Positions 6,842-14,871 of a stretch of 21,962 nucleotides of DNA are shown here, in pieces. Under the pieces are notes generated by a model. The model made no database searches. It was given only the letters and a program-made list of their open reading frames with translations, and was not told the origin of the DNA. Both the position numbers and the translations under genes were made by a program. The stretch is from JAJFTV01 sp964426355 (lineage in GTDB: Bacteria > Chloroflexota > Anaerolineae > Anaerolineales > Anaerolineaceae): positions 1 through 21,962 of the forward strand of contig CAYRRA010000060.1 of NCBI GenBank assembly GCA_964426355.1, given 5' to 3'. The number at the start of each line of letters is the position of its first letter. The stretch's first letter is position 1.

Positions 6842-8623
6842 TCAATTTTTGTTCACGTAATACAGCTTACTGTAGATTCCCCCTAGCGCCAGCAGAGCAG
6901 AATGTGTTCCCTGCTCGCGGATGATGCCATCCTCAATCACCACGATCCGGTCGGCGTTCATGATGGTGGAAAGGCGGTGGGCGATGGCGAAGGTGGTGCG
7001 GTTCTTGAAGAGCACCTTGAGCGCTTCCTGGATGAGGATTTCGTTTTGGGTGTCGATGCTGGAGGTGGCTTCATCGAGGATGAGGATGCGCGGGTTCGCC
7101 AGCAAAGCGCGGGCAATGGAGATGAGCTGGCGCTGCCCAACCGAAAGATTGCCACCCCCTTCGCCAACGGGCGTGTCGTAACCGCGGCTGAGGTTGCGGA
7201 TGAACTCATCCGCGCCTACCGCCCGTGTAGCGACAACCACTTCTTCATCGCTGGCGTCCAGGCGACCAAAACGGATGTTTTCGCTCACCGTAGAGGAGAA
7301 CAGGAAGGGCTCTTGAAGGACAACGCCCATCTGGCTGCGCAGGCTGTGCTGGGTGACGTGTCCCAAATCGTAGCCATCGATCAGGATACTTCCCGCGGTT
7401 GGGTCAACAAAGCGTGCCAACAGTTTGATTAACGTGGTCTTTCCTGCACCGGTATGACCCGCCAACGCCACCAGTTCGCCGGGCTGCACGTGTAAATCGA
7501 TATCGTGAAGAACCAGCTCGTCGCTGTCGGAGTAGTGGAATGAAACCTCTTTGAAATGTACTTCGCCTTGGATTTCTGGTAGTTCGATGGCATCCGGGCG
7601 ATCCTGCACTTCAACCGGCTCGGCGAGCAAACCGAGGATGCGTTCACCACTGGTCATGGTTCGCTCAAAGCTGTCGTAGCGCTGGCTCAAGTCGCGGATG
7701 GGGTCGAAGAAGCGGTTGATATACAGAACGAAGGCTACCAAAACACCTGGCGTGACATGCTGCCCCAATACCGCCGCCCCGCCCAACCAGATCACCAACC
7801 CCATGGCGATGCTGCCCAGCAGGTCTACCAGCGGGAAGAAGATGGAGACAACACGGATGACTTCGGTGTTGGCGTCCAGGCTGTAACGGTTGACCACTTC
7901 ATGGAAATAGTTGTAATTGGTTTCCTCGCGGCTGAAAGACTGCACCACGCGCACGCCGTTGATGTTCTCCGCCAGGACAGAATTGACCCAGCTCATCGCC
8001 GTGCGCACCTTGCGGTATCCTGAACGGACATATTTGCGGAAAATCACCGTGCCCCATATCATCAAGGGCAGCACGCTGAAGCTGATCAGTGAGAGCTTTA
8101 CATCCATGAGCAGCATGGTGACCACGATGGCGACCATGGTAAAGAAATCCCGGAAGAATGCCACGATCGTCCAGGCGATGAACTCGCGCACCACGTTGAC
8201 ATCGTTGATGGTACGGGTGATGATACGCCCCACGCTGTAGCGGCTGAAGAAGTTGAGCGAGAGCTCCTGCAGATGCGCAAATAATTTTTCGCGCAGTGTG
8301 TAGATGATTTCCTGCCCGGCGCCGGTCATCAGGTAGATGCGCAGGTATAACGTACCCCAATGAACCACTTGCAGGGCGATGTAGAGCAATACGGTGTTGC
8401 GCAGCACTTCAAAAGAACCCGTAGCGATACCGTCATCCATCGCCACTTTCACCAGGTAAGGTCCGATTGCCATGATGACCGATTGGATCAATTGCAAAAA
8501 GATGGAACCGAACAATGTAGGCGCATGGGGTCGAATGTAAGCCCACAGCTCCCGCACCACCTTGGGGTTGAAACCCGCGGAGTGAATGACGTCGGCTTGT
8601 GGGGGTGGGGTTGTTTGCGGCAT
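6842..8623 (-). CDS. ABC exporter half-transporter, subunit with catalytic Glu and degenerate signature
   Basis: A 593-residue type IV ABC exporter half with an N-terminal six-helix membrane domain (about 35-315) and a C-terminal ATPase. Walker A is G-H-T-G-A-G-K-T-T (389-397), Q-loop Q437, Walker B I-L-I-L-D-E (513-518) with catalytic E518, and switch His H549 in A-I-A-H-R. The signature is L-S-V-G-Q (493-497), with Val for the second-position Gly. The upstream gene has the reciprocal defects, so the two should form a heterodimer with one full and one degenerate ATP site, as in TM287/288-type exporters. It starts 9 nt after the stop of its partner. Likely a multidrug or lipid exporter; the substrate cannot be deduced. 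Confidence 0.93.
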   Translation of the reverse strand: MPQTTPPPQADVIHSAGFNPKVVRELWAYIRPHAPTLFGSIFLQLIQSVIMAIGPYLVKVAMDDGIATGSFEVLRNTVLLYIALQVVHWGTLYLRIYLMTGAGQEIIYTLREKLFAHLQELSLNFFSRYSVGRIITRTINDVNVVREFIAWTIVAFFRDFFTMVAIVVTMLLMDVKLSLISFSVLPLMIWGTVIFRKYVRSGYRKVRTAMSWVNSVLAENINGVRVVQSFSREETNYNYFHEVVNRYSLDANTEVIRVVSIFFPLVDLLGSIAMGLVIWLGGAAVLGQHVTPGVLVAFVLYINRFFDPIRDLSQRYDSFERTMTSGERILGLLAEPVEVQDRPDAIELPEIQGEVHFKEVSFHYSDSDELVLHDIDLHVQPGELVALAGHTGAGKTTLIKLLARFVDPTAGSILIDGYDLGHVTQHSLRSQMGVVLQEPFLFSSTVSENIRFGRLDASDEEVVVATRAVGADEFIRNLSRGYDTPVGEGGGNLSVGQRQLISIARALLANPRILILDEATSSIDTQNEILIQEALKVLFKNRTTFAIAHRLSTIMNADRIVVIEDGIIREQGTHSALLALGGIYSKLYYVNKN

Positions 8624-8632
8624 GAGACCTGT

Positions 8633-10375
8633 CTATTCCTCGATCAAATCCTGCTGGCGCAGCTGTAATTCATAAATCTGGCGGTACATCCCGTTTTGCT
8701 CGAGCAGTTCTGTATGCGTGCCGCGCTCGATGATCCGTCCATGATCCATCACCAGGATCTGGTCGGCGCGCTGAACGGTGCTGAGGCGTTGGGCGATGAC
8801 AAAGGTGGTGCGCCCTTCCATCAACTGGTAAAGCGCACGCTGGATGTGTTTTTCAGTCTGTGTATCCACGCTGGAGGTGGAATCGTCCAGGATGAGGATG
8901 CGCGGGTTCATCAGCAAGGCGCGGGCGATGGCAACGCGCTGGCGCTGACCGCCCGAAAGCGTGACGCCGCGTTCGCCGATCACGGTTTCATACCCTTCGG
9001 GCAGTTCGCTGATGAATTCATGCGCCTGGGCGGCTTTGGCGGCTTCGATGATTTCATCCATCCCCAGGTCGGGGGTGCCATACGCCAGGTTTTCGCGTAG
9101 CGTCATAGAAAAGAGCAGGGTGGTTTGCAGAACGATGCCGATTTGCCTGCGTAGCGCCGTAATGTCCAGCGTGCGCACGTCGTGTCCATCCACCAGAACT
9201 GCGCCGCTGGTGGCGTCATAGAAGCGCGGGATGAGGTTGACCAGCGAGGTCTTGCCCGAGCCGGTAGGTCCGATGAGCGCAATCACCTGGTTGGGTTCAA
9301 CGGTTAAATTGATATCGTGAAGAGCGGGGTGTCTTTCCCTTTCATAGCGAAAGCACACATCGCGAAATTCGATCCTGGCGTGCAGCTTGGGCAGTACAAC
9401 AGCATTTTTGGGACTGCGAATCTCCGGGGTGGTATTGAGCACTTCGTTGATGCGCTGTAAACCAGCAAAGGATTCGCCTGCCTGGTTGACCAGCCAGGAG
9501 AGCTGCTGGGTGGGCATTGCCAGCAGCAGCACATAACTGTTGAAGGCAGCCAGCTCGCCGAGGGTGAGCTGACCTTGCAGCACCATGTTGCCCCCAAACC
9601 AGAGAATGACCACGGTACACATGGCTACGATAAAGTGCGTGGAGGGCATGACCTTTGCAAACATGCGCATCGCGGTAAGCTGTACGTCGAATAGTTGGTG
9701 ATTGGCTTTGCCGAAACGCTCCTTCTCATACTCTTCCTGTGCAAAGGCACGTACCACCTGCGCACCGCTGACGTTTTCCTGGAGATGTGAAGAAAGGTTC
9801 CCCAGGGATTGTTCAACGCGATAAAAGAGCGGTCCAATGCGGCGACCAAAGCGGGTTGTTACCAGTGCCAGGGGGATGAGCGGTAGCATGGAAATCAGTG
9901 CAAGGCGCGGGTTGGTCAGGAAGAGCAAAATCACGATACCCACCAACAAGAGAATCACCCTGACGAGGATGATAAACCCGTTGCCGGTGAAGTTTTGCAC
10001 GGCGCTGACATCTTCGATACAGCGCGAGATCAACTGTCCACTTTGGGTCTGGTCGTGATAGCTGAAGGAAAGACGCTGAATGTGTTCATAGAGCCGGCTG
10101 CGCAGGTCATAAGCCGTTTGCTGCGAGATACAGCGCGTTAGAAATGTTTGCCGGAAGGTGAGGAACATTTTAACCGCCCCCAGTCCAACCACCATCAGCG
10201 CGGCATAAAGCAGGTAATTTGTTTCTCCGGCGACCAGACCCACATCGATAACCTGCTGCAAGATGGTCGGCAATGCCATATCGATGGCAGTGCTAATCAC
10301 TAACAGGATAGAGATCAGGATAATTTTATTGCGATAGGGCTTGGCGATTTCGTATAGTTGGCGTAGTGCGTTCAT
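8633..10375 (-). CDS. ABC exporter half-transporter, subunit with non-catalytic Walker B/H-loop
   Basis: A 580-residue type IV ABC exporter half and the first gene of the pair. The membrane domain spans about 15-310. In the ATPase, Walker A G-P-T-G-S-G-K-T-S (369-377), Q417 and signature L-S-G-G-Q (473-477) are canonical. Walker B reads I-L-I-L-D-D (493-498), with Asp498 in place of the catalytic Glu, and the switch His is Gln529 (I-A-Q-R). Both changes fall on the ATP site this subunit completes with the partner's L-S-V-G-Q, giving one degenerate site per heterodimer. No Shine-Dalgarno sequence is visible before the ATG at 10373-10375, so initiation may be leaderless or use a short leader. 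It is divergent from the patatin-like gene. Confidence 0.93.
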   Translation of the reverse strand: MNALRQLYEIAKPYRNKIILISILLVISTAIDMALPTILQQVIDVGLVAGETNYLLYAALMVVGLGAVKMFLTFRQTFLTRCISQQTAYDLRSRLYEHIQRLSFSYHDQTQSGQLISRCIEDVSAVQNFTGNGFIILVRVILLLVGIVILLFLTNPRLALISMLPLIPLALVTTRFGRRIGPLFYRVEQSLGNLSSHLQENVSGAQVVRAFAQEEYEKERFGKANHQLFDVQLTAMRMFAKVMPSTHFIVAMCTVVILWFGGNMVLQGQLTLGELAAFNSYVLLLAMPTQQLSWLVNQAGESFAGLQRINEVLNTTPEIRSPKNAVVLPKLHARIEFRDVCFRYERERHPALHDINLTVEPNQVIALIGPTGSGKTSLVNLIPRFYDATSGAVLVDGHDVRTLDITALRRQIGIVLQTTLLFSMTLRENLAYGTPDLGMDEIIEAAKAAQAHEFISELPEGYETVIGERGVTLSGGQRQRVAIARALLMNPRILILDDSTSSVDTQTEKHIQRALYQLMEGRTTFVIAQRLSTVQRADQILVMDHGRIIERGTHTELLEQNGMYRQIYELQLRQQDLIEE

Positions 10376-10422
10376 AGTGATGTATATGTGTCGGGCGATA
10401 GTTATTGTACCACCGATGAATG

Positions 10423-10450
10423 TTCAATTCGCTCACCAATTCGGCATAAT
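10423..10450 (+). promoter_or_regulatory. Possible promoter of the patatin-like gene
   Basis: CATAAT (10445-10450) lies 16 nt after TTCAAT (10423-10428). Transcription would start around 10457, leaving only about 12 nt before the preferred ATG at 10469, which has no ribosome site. This fits a very short-leader or leaderless message. The match is weak. Confidence 0.3.
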
Positions 10451-10468
10451 TCTTGCTACACATCGCGC

Positions 10469-11392
10469 ATGAAACCATTTCGCGAACATGTTGCCATTGC
10501 GATTGATGGTGGGGGAATGCGCGGCGTAATTGTCACGCGGGCGCTGATGATGCTGGAGGAAGCCCTGAGCCTGCCTGTGCAGCATATCTTCCGCCTGACG
10601 GCAGGCACTTCCACGGGCTCCATCATTGCTGTGGGGATTGCAGCCGGGTTGACGGCGCGCCAGATGTACCAGCTTTACATTGACCTGGGACCGGTGATCT
10701 TCAAGCGAAACTGGCGCAGCCTGCTCTATCCTTTGACGCGTTACCGCTATTCCAACCAGCCCTTGCTGAATGCATTGGAGCGGGTTCTTGGGGACCATTC
10801 ATTGGGTGATCTGTGGACCAACAGCCCTGCGACGGACGTGGTGATCACGGCTTTTGATCTCAAGGAGAACCGCAGCCTGTTTATCAAACCCTGGAAAGAG
10901 GAATACCAGGACTGGTCGCTGACCCGCTCTGTGCTGGCTTCCTGCACTGTGCCGACCTACTTCCCCGTGGTGGAGGGGCGTTATGTGGATGGTGGTTTGG
11001 GATCGTATACCAACCCTTGCTACCTGGCAGCCTATGAGGCATATTACTGCCTGGGTTGGGATCCCGCTGAGACCACGCTGATCAGCCTGGGCACCGGGCG
11101 CAGTCCGCACCGTTTTTCTGACGGGAACCGGTTGTGGACCTGGCAGTGGATTACCCCGGTGTTGGACAGCTTCACCCAATCCGCACAGGATCAGCAGGTG
11201 CACCTGGTGGAAAATTTCTTCCCTGCCCTGGATTTTCGCCGTTTCCAGGTAGACCTGGCGCAACCGATTGCAATGGATACGGTGGATCAGATGGCAAGGA
11301 TGGCGGTGTATGGTGATGAACTCGGGCGGATGCTGCTCAACGACCGGGTTGACCGCGCCCAGGGGATCACCCCCAAGCGCATCCCGGATTGA
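10469..11392 (+). CDS. Patatin-like phospholipase/acyl hydrolase
   Basis: A 307-residue patatin-fold lipid acyl hydrolase with a Ser-Asp catalytic dyad. The oxyanion loop is D-G-G-G-M-R-G (13-19), the nucleophile elbow G-T-S-T-G (46-50) holds Ser48, and D-G-G (174-176) supplies Asp174. I start at the ATG at 10469 because patatin domains normally begin a few residues before D-G-G-G; the frame is open back to an ATG at 10388, but those 27 extra residues look uncoded. Neither start has a convincing ribosome site. No signal peptide or membrane anchor, so probably cytoplasmic and membrane-associated. The substrate (phospholipid, glycolipid or storage lipid) is not evident. It is divergent from the ABC exporter and convergent with the hut operon. 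Confidence 0.88.
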   Translation: MKPFREHVAIAIDGGGMRGVIVTRALMMLEEALSLPVQHIFRLTAGTSTGSIIAVGIAAGLTARQMYQLYIDLGPVIFKRNWRSLLYPLTRYRYSNQPLLNALERVLGDHSLGDLWTNSPATDVVITAFDLKENRSLFIKPWKEEYQDWSLTRSVLASCTVPTYFPVVEGRYVDGGLGSYTNPCYLAAYEAYYCLGWDPAETTLISLGTGRSPHRFSDGNRLWTWQWITPVLDSFTQSAQDQQVHLVENFFPALDFRRFQVDLAQPIAMDTVDQMARMAVYGDELGRMLLNDRVDRAQGITPKRIPD

Positions 11393-11407
11393 TCCCCTTG
11401 CGGGGAT
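11392..11407 (+). repeat. Small hairpin at the end of the patatin-like gene
   Basis: ATCCCC and GGGGAT arms (6 bp) with a TTGC loop begin at the last base of the stop codon. It is followed by TTGCCTG rather than a T-run. It could contribute to 3'-end formation but is not a convincing intrinsic terminator. Confidence 0.35.
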
Positions 11408-11498
11408 TTGCCTGTCCCCCCGTAACCCAACACGTTACTTATTCGCCAGAGGATAAATCCTTCCGGCTGTAAAACAGCGCCCCAGCAGGGCTAGGATA

Positions 11499-11521
11499 GG
11501 GGCAGGTCTCAGACCTGCCCC
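11499..11521. repeat. Perfect palindrome in the convergent intergenic region
   Basis: Arms GGGGCAGGTCT (11499-11509) and its exact complement (11511-11521) flank a single C. It lies in the 231-bp gene-free stretch 11393-11623 between two convergent genes, so it may act as a bidirectional transcription barrier. It also resembles dispersed intergenic palindromes common in Chloroflexota. The rest of the gap holds only low-complexity AATCAC-like repeats (about 11527-11567) and a C-rich end. Confidence 0.6.
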
Positions 11522-11623
11522 ACACCAATCACAAATTGCCTATCACGAATCACTTTTCAAGAATCACCAGGTTAACGGCTCCACCGACCCCGGCTCTCGT
11601 TTCTCGAATCTCCACTCTCCCCC

Positions 11624-13162
11624 TTAATCCAAATCGAAGCCGCCTCGCCCGGTAAGTGCTGTGCGCATCTGCCCTTGCAGCATGGCAGCCTGTTTTTCAA
11701 ATTCGCGCAGTTCACCCAACATCTGTACGGCTTGCGGGTCTTCCATTTCCATCAAATTGATGCGCACGTTCAAACCGGCTGATACCAATGCTGCCTGGGC
11801 ATGAGCGGCTGCGCTGCCGGCGTCGGAGATGGCGTTCAGGTTGCCTGCCTCGGCTGTTTTTACCGCCAGATTAAGCACTTCCACAACCATCCCAGCCACT
11901 TTGAGCGGCACGCGCGCAGCCTGTAAGGTGGCGGTATGCATGGCTGCCTGGCGGGCTGCCTGTTGGTCTTCGGTTTCCTTCGGCATCTTCATCGCATTCA
12001 TCAGGCTGTCGAAAGCCGCCGCGTCTTCGCTGACAGCCGCGTTGAGTTCGCTGCGCAGCGCTTCGGCGCGCTCAAGGATGCTCCACATTTGTTCGTGTAC
12101 ATCGGCATATTTCTTTTTCCCGGTGGTCAGGCGCGCCACCATTGCCACCAGGGCAGCCGCGTTGGCGCCGGTAAACGCCGCCGCCGACCCGCCGCCCGGT
12201 GTGGGGTTGGCGCTCGCCAGTTCATCCTGAAAGCTGGATGCCGGTTCTTTCTCTGCTTCTGTGCCGGCTGTGCCGGACGGGATTTGCTGCTCCAGGATTT
12301 GCTGCGGTTCAAACTGGTCAAGCTGTAAATACCACACGGCAGCGTCGATGAGGGCTTCCTGCGGGATCATGCCTACCAGTTCGCTGTGGTGGATGCCCAC
12401 GCCGTAGCGCTCGGCTTCGCGGCGGATCATCTCGACCACGCGCCCAATGGGCGTCTTGCGGTAGTTGGTCAGGTTCATCGAAACCTGCGCCAGTCCATCC
12501 ACCAGGATGCCCATACCCTTGACGAAGCGCAGACCACCGGAGGAAAAACGCACTGCCCGGGCGATCTTCTGCGCAATCTCTACATCGGTACTGTTCAAAT
12601 AAACGTTATAAGCAATCAGCGGCTGGCGCGCTCCAATAACGGTTGCCCCAGCCGGACCAATGCGCGCCGGTCCGAAATCGGGTTTGCGCTGTTCATTGCC
12701 TATTTCTTCTTTGAGTGCTTCATATTCGCCGCGGCGGATGTTTTCTAAGTTCGTCCGCTCTGGGCGCGTGGCTGCCTCTTCGTACAGGTAGACCGGTATG
12801 CCCAACTCGTCGCCCACGCGCTTGCCCAACCGCCGCGCCATCTCCACGCATTCCTGCATGCTGATATCGCGGATGGGCACAAAGGGCACCACGTCTGTTG
12901 CGCCGATGCGCGGATGTTCGCCGGTGTGCTGGTTCAAATCGATTCGTTCGGCAGCTTTGGCGATGGAAGCAAAAGCAGCTTCTTCAACGGCAGCCGGAGC
13001 GCCGATGAAAGAAATCACGCTGCGATTGTGATCCAGGTCGGACTGCCGGTTGAGGACGTGTACGCCGGGCACAGCCTGTATGGTCTGCACAATTTCATCC
13101 ACCACCTCCGGGCGGCGGGCTTCGGAATAATTGGAAATACATTCAACCAGTGGGTTTGGCAT
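11624..13162 (-). CDS. ftcD: Bifunctional glutamate formiminotransferase / formiminotetrahydrofolate cyclodeaminase
   Basis: A 512-residue fusion of the two enzymes that end histidine degradation. The N-terminal part (about 1-290) transfers the formimino group of N-formimino-L-glutamate to tetrahydrofolate; it contains the family block G-E-H-P-R-I-G-A-T-D (81-90) and S-E-L-V-G-M-I-P (260-267). A short acidic linker (about 292-309) leads to the cyclodeaminase (about 310-512), marked by P-T-P-G-G-G-S-A-A-A-F (320-330), which releases ammonia to give methenyl-THF. Many bacteria have these as separate proteins; the fusion resembles animal FTCD. It is the last gene of the hutH-hutU-ftcD run, 18 nt after hutU, with AGGAG before the ATG at 13162. 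Confidence 0.93.
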   Translation of the reverse strand: MPNPLVECISNYSEARRPEVVDEIVQTIQAVPGVHVLNRQSDLDHNRSVISFIGAPAAVEEAAFASIAKAAERIDLNQHTGEHPRIGATDVVPFVPIRDISMQECVEMARRLGKRVGDELGIPVYLYEEAATRPERTNLENIRRGEYEALKEEIGNEQRKPDFGPARIGPAGATVIGARQPLIAYNVYLNSTDVEIAQKIARAVRFSSGGLRFVKGMGILVDGLAQVSMNLTNYRKTPIGRVVEMIRREAERYGVGIHHSELVGMIPQEALIDAAVWYLQLDQFEPQQILEQQIPSGTAGTEAEKEPASSFQDELASANPTPGGGSAAAFTGANAAALVAMVARLTTGKKKYADVHEQMWSILERAEALRSELNAAVSEDAAAFDSLMNAMKMPKETEDQQAARQAAMHTATLQAARVPLKVAGMVVEVLNLAVKTAEAGNLNAISDAGSAAAHAQAALVSAGLNVRINLMEMEDPQAVQMLGELREFEKQAAMLQGQMRTALTGRGGFDLD

Positions 13163-13180
13163 GTTGTTCTCCTGTCGGTT

Positions 13181-14857
13181 TTACTCGGTTTCGTTTTTCA
13201 GCATGGGTATTTTAATACCATGTCTGCGGGCAGCCTGGATAGCCTCTGGATAACCCGCATCCGCATGGCGTACAATGCCCATGCCGGGGTCGGTGGTGAG
13301 TACGCGCTCAAGCCGGCGCGCAGCAGCCGGTGTGCCGTCGGCAACGATCACTTGCCCGGCGTGCTGGCTGAAGCCGATCCCAACCCCGCCGCCGTGATGG
13401 AAGCTGACCCAGGTCGCTCCGCCAACGGCATTAATCATGGCGTTCAGCAGCGCCCAATCGCTGATAGCATCGGAGCCGTCGCGCATGGATTCGGTCTCCC
13501 GGTTGGGTGAAGCCACAGAACCGCAGTCCAGGTGGTCGCGCCCGATGACGATGGGTGCACTCAGGATACCCTTTGCCACCATTTCATTGAACTTGAGCCC
13601 GGCTTTGGCGCGTTCACCGTATCCCAACCAGCAAATGCGGGCGGGCAGACCCTCAAAGGGTACGCGCTCGCGCGCCAGGTCGAGCCAGCGCGTCAAATGC
13701 CGGTCTTCGGGAAAGAGCTCTTTGATCGCCTCGTCGGTGCGGTAGATATCCTCAGGGTCGCCGGACAGCGCCACCCAACGGAAGGGTCCTTTTCCGTCGC
13801 AGAACAGCGGGCGGATATAGGCAGGGACGAAACCAGGATAGTCAAAGGCGTTTTTGACGCCATAGTCATAGGCGCGCTGCCGCAGGTTGTTGCCGTAATC
13901 GAACACCTCTGCGCCGCGTTTTTGCATTGCAAGCATGGCTTCTACGTGCACCGCCATCGACCGCATGGCTTCCTCTTCGTATTTCTTTGGGTCGCTGCGG
14001 CGTAAAGCCTCCGCCTGGGCGAGGTCATAGCCGCGCGGGATATACATATATACATCGTGCGCAGGCGTCTGGTCGGTGACCACATCCGGGACGATCCCTT
14101 TTTCGAGCAGCGCCGGGAACACATCCGCCGCATTGCCAATCAACCCGACGGAAAAGCCGACGCCGCGTTTCAGCGCGTCCTGCACCAATGCCAGGGCGGC
14201 ATCCAGGTTATCGACGACACGATCTACGTAGCCCACATCCAGGCGGCGCTGCGCCCGCTTGGGGTCAACTTCAACGACCAGACCCACGCCTTCATTCATG
14301 GAGATTGCCAGTGGCTGCGCACCGCCCATGCCGCCCAAACCGGCGGTAAGCACGAGCTTGCCCTTCAACGAACCCCATCCGCGCTGCTCCGCCAGGGAGG
14401 CAAGTGTTTCATAAGTGCCCTGCAGGATGCCCTGCGAGCCGATATAAATCCAGGAGCCGGCGGTCATTTGTCCGTACATGATTAACCCCTTGGCGTCCAG
14501 TTCTTCAAAGTGTTCCTGGGTAGCCCAGTGGGGCACGATGTTGGAATTGGCAATCAGCACGCGCGGGGCGTCTTCGTGGGTTTTGAACACCGCCACCGGT
14601 TTGCCGGATTGCACCAACAGCGTTTCATCGTTCTCCAGTTCCTTGAGGGTATCCAGGATGGCGTCCAGTGCTTCCCAACTGCGCGCAGCCTTGCCGCGCC
14701 CGCCGTAGACAATCAACTGGTCGGGCAGTTCTGCCACGGCAGGATCCAGGTTGTTTTGCAACATGCGGTAGGGGGCTTCGGTCAGCCAGGATTTGCAGGT
14801 GAGTTTTTTGCCGCGCGGTGCGTGCATTTCACGCGGGGTATGAGTTGAATTAGCCAT
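13181..14857 (-). CDS. hutU: Urocanate hydratase
   Basis: A 558-residue urocanase, the second enzyme of histidine degradation, converting urocanate to 4-imidazolone-5-propanoate with tightly bound NAD+ as electrophile. The NAD-binding loop G-L-G-G-M-G-G-A-Q-P (173-182) is present, as is the active-site stretch L-P-A-R-I-C-W-L-G-Y-G-E-R with its conserved Cys. The block R-D-H-L-D-C-G-S-V-A-S-P has Cys where most relatives I recall have Ser. Length is full for the family (about 550-560). The ATG follows AAGGAG about 8 nt upstream and lies 14 nt after the hutH stop. Cytoplasmic. Its product would normally go to HutI, which is not in the window. Confidence 0.96.
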   Translation of the reverse strand: MANSTHTPREMHAPRGKKLTCKSWLTEAPYRMLQNNLDPAVAELPDQLIVYGGRGKAARSWEALDAILDTLKELENDETLLVQSGKPVAVFKTHEDAPRVLIANSNIVPHWATQEHFEELDAKGLIMYGQMTAGSWIYIGSQGILQGTYETLASLAEQRGWGSLKGKLVLTAGLGGMGGAQPLAISMNEGVGLVVEVDPKRAQRRLDVGYVDRVVDNLDAALALVQDALKRGVGFSVGLIGNAADVFPALLEKGIVPDVVTDQTPAHDVYMYIPRGYDLAQAEALRRSDPKKYEEEAMRSMAVHVEAMLAMQKRGAEVFDYGNNLRQRAYDYGVKNAFDYPGFVPAYIRPLFCDGKGPFRWVALSGDPEDIYRTDEAIKELFPEDRHLTRWLDLARERVPFEGLPARICWLGYGERAKAGLKFNEMVAKGILSAPIVIGRDHLDCGSVASPNRETESMRDGSDAISDWALLNAMINAVGGATWVSFHHGGGVGIGFSQHAGQVIVADGTPAAARRLERVLTTDPGMGIVRHADAGYPEAIQAARRHGIKIPMLKNETE

Positions 14858-14871
14858 GTGATAACTCCTTC

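Noticed and set aside
11527..11567. Four AATCAC/TATCAC-like repeats suggesting a short tandem array or CRISPR remnant
   Set aside because: Units are 5-6 bp with irregular spacing; far too short for CRISPR repeats and no cas genes are present.
12914..13510. A 198-codon plus-strand frame crossing the ftcD/hutU junction
   Set aside because: It spans two real genes on the other strand and has no family signature.
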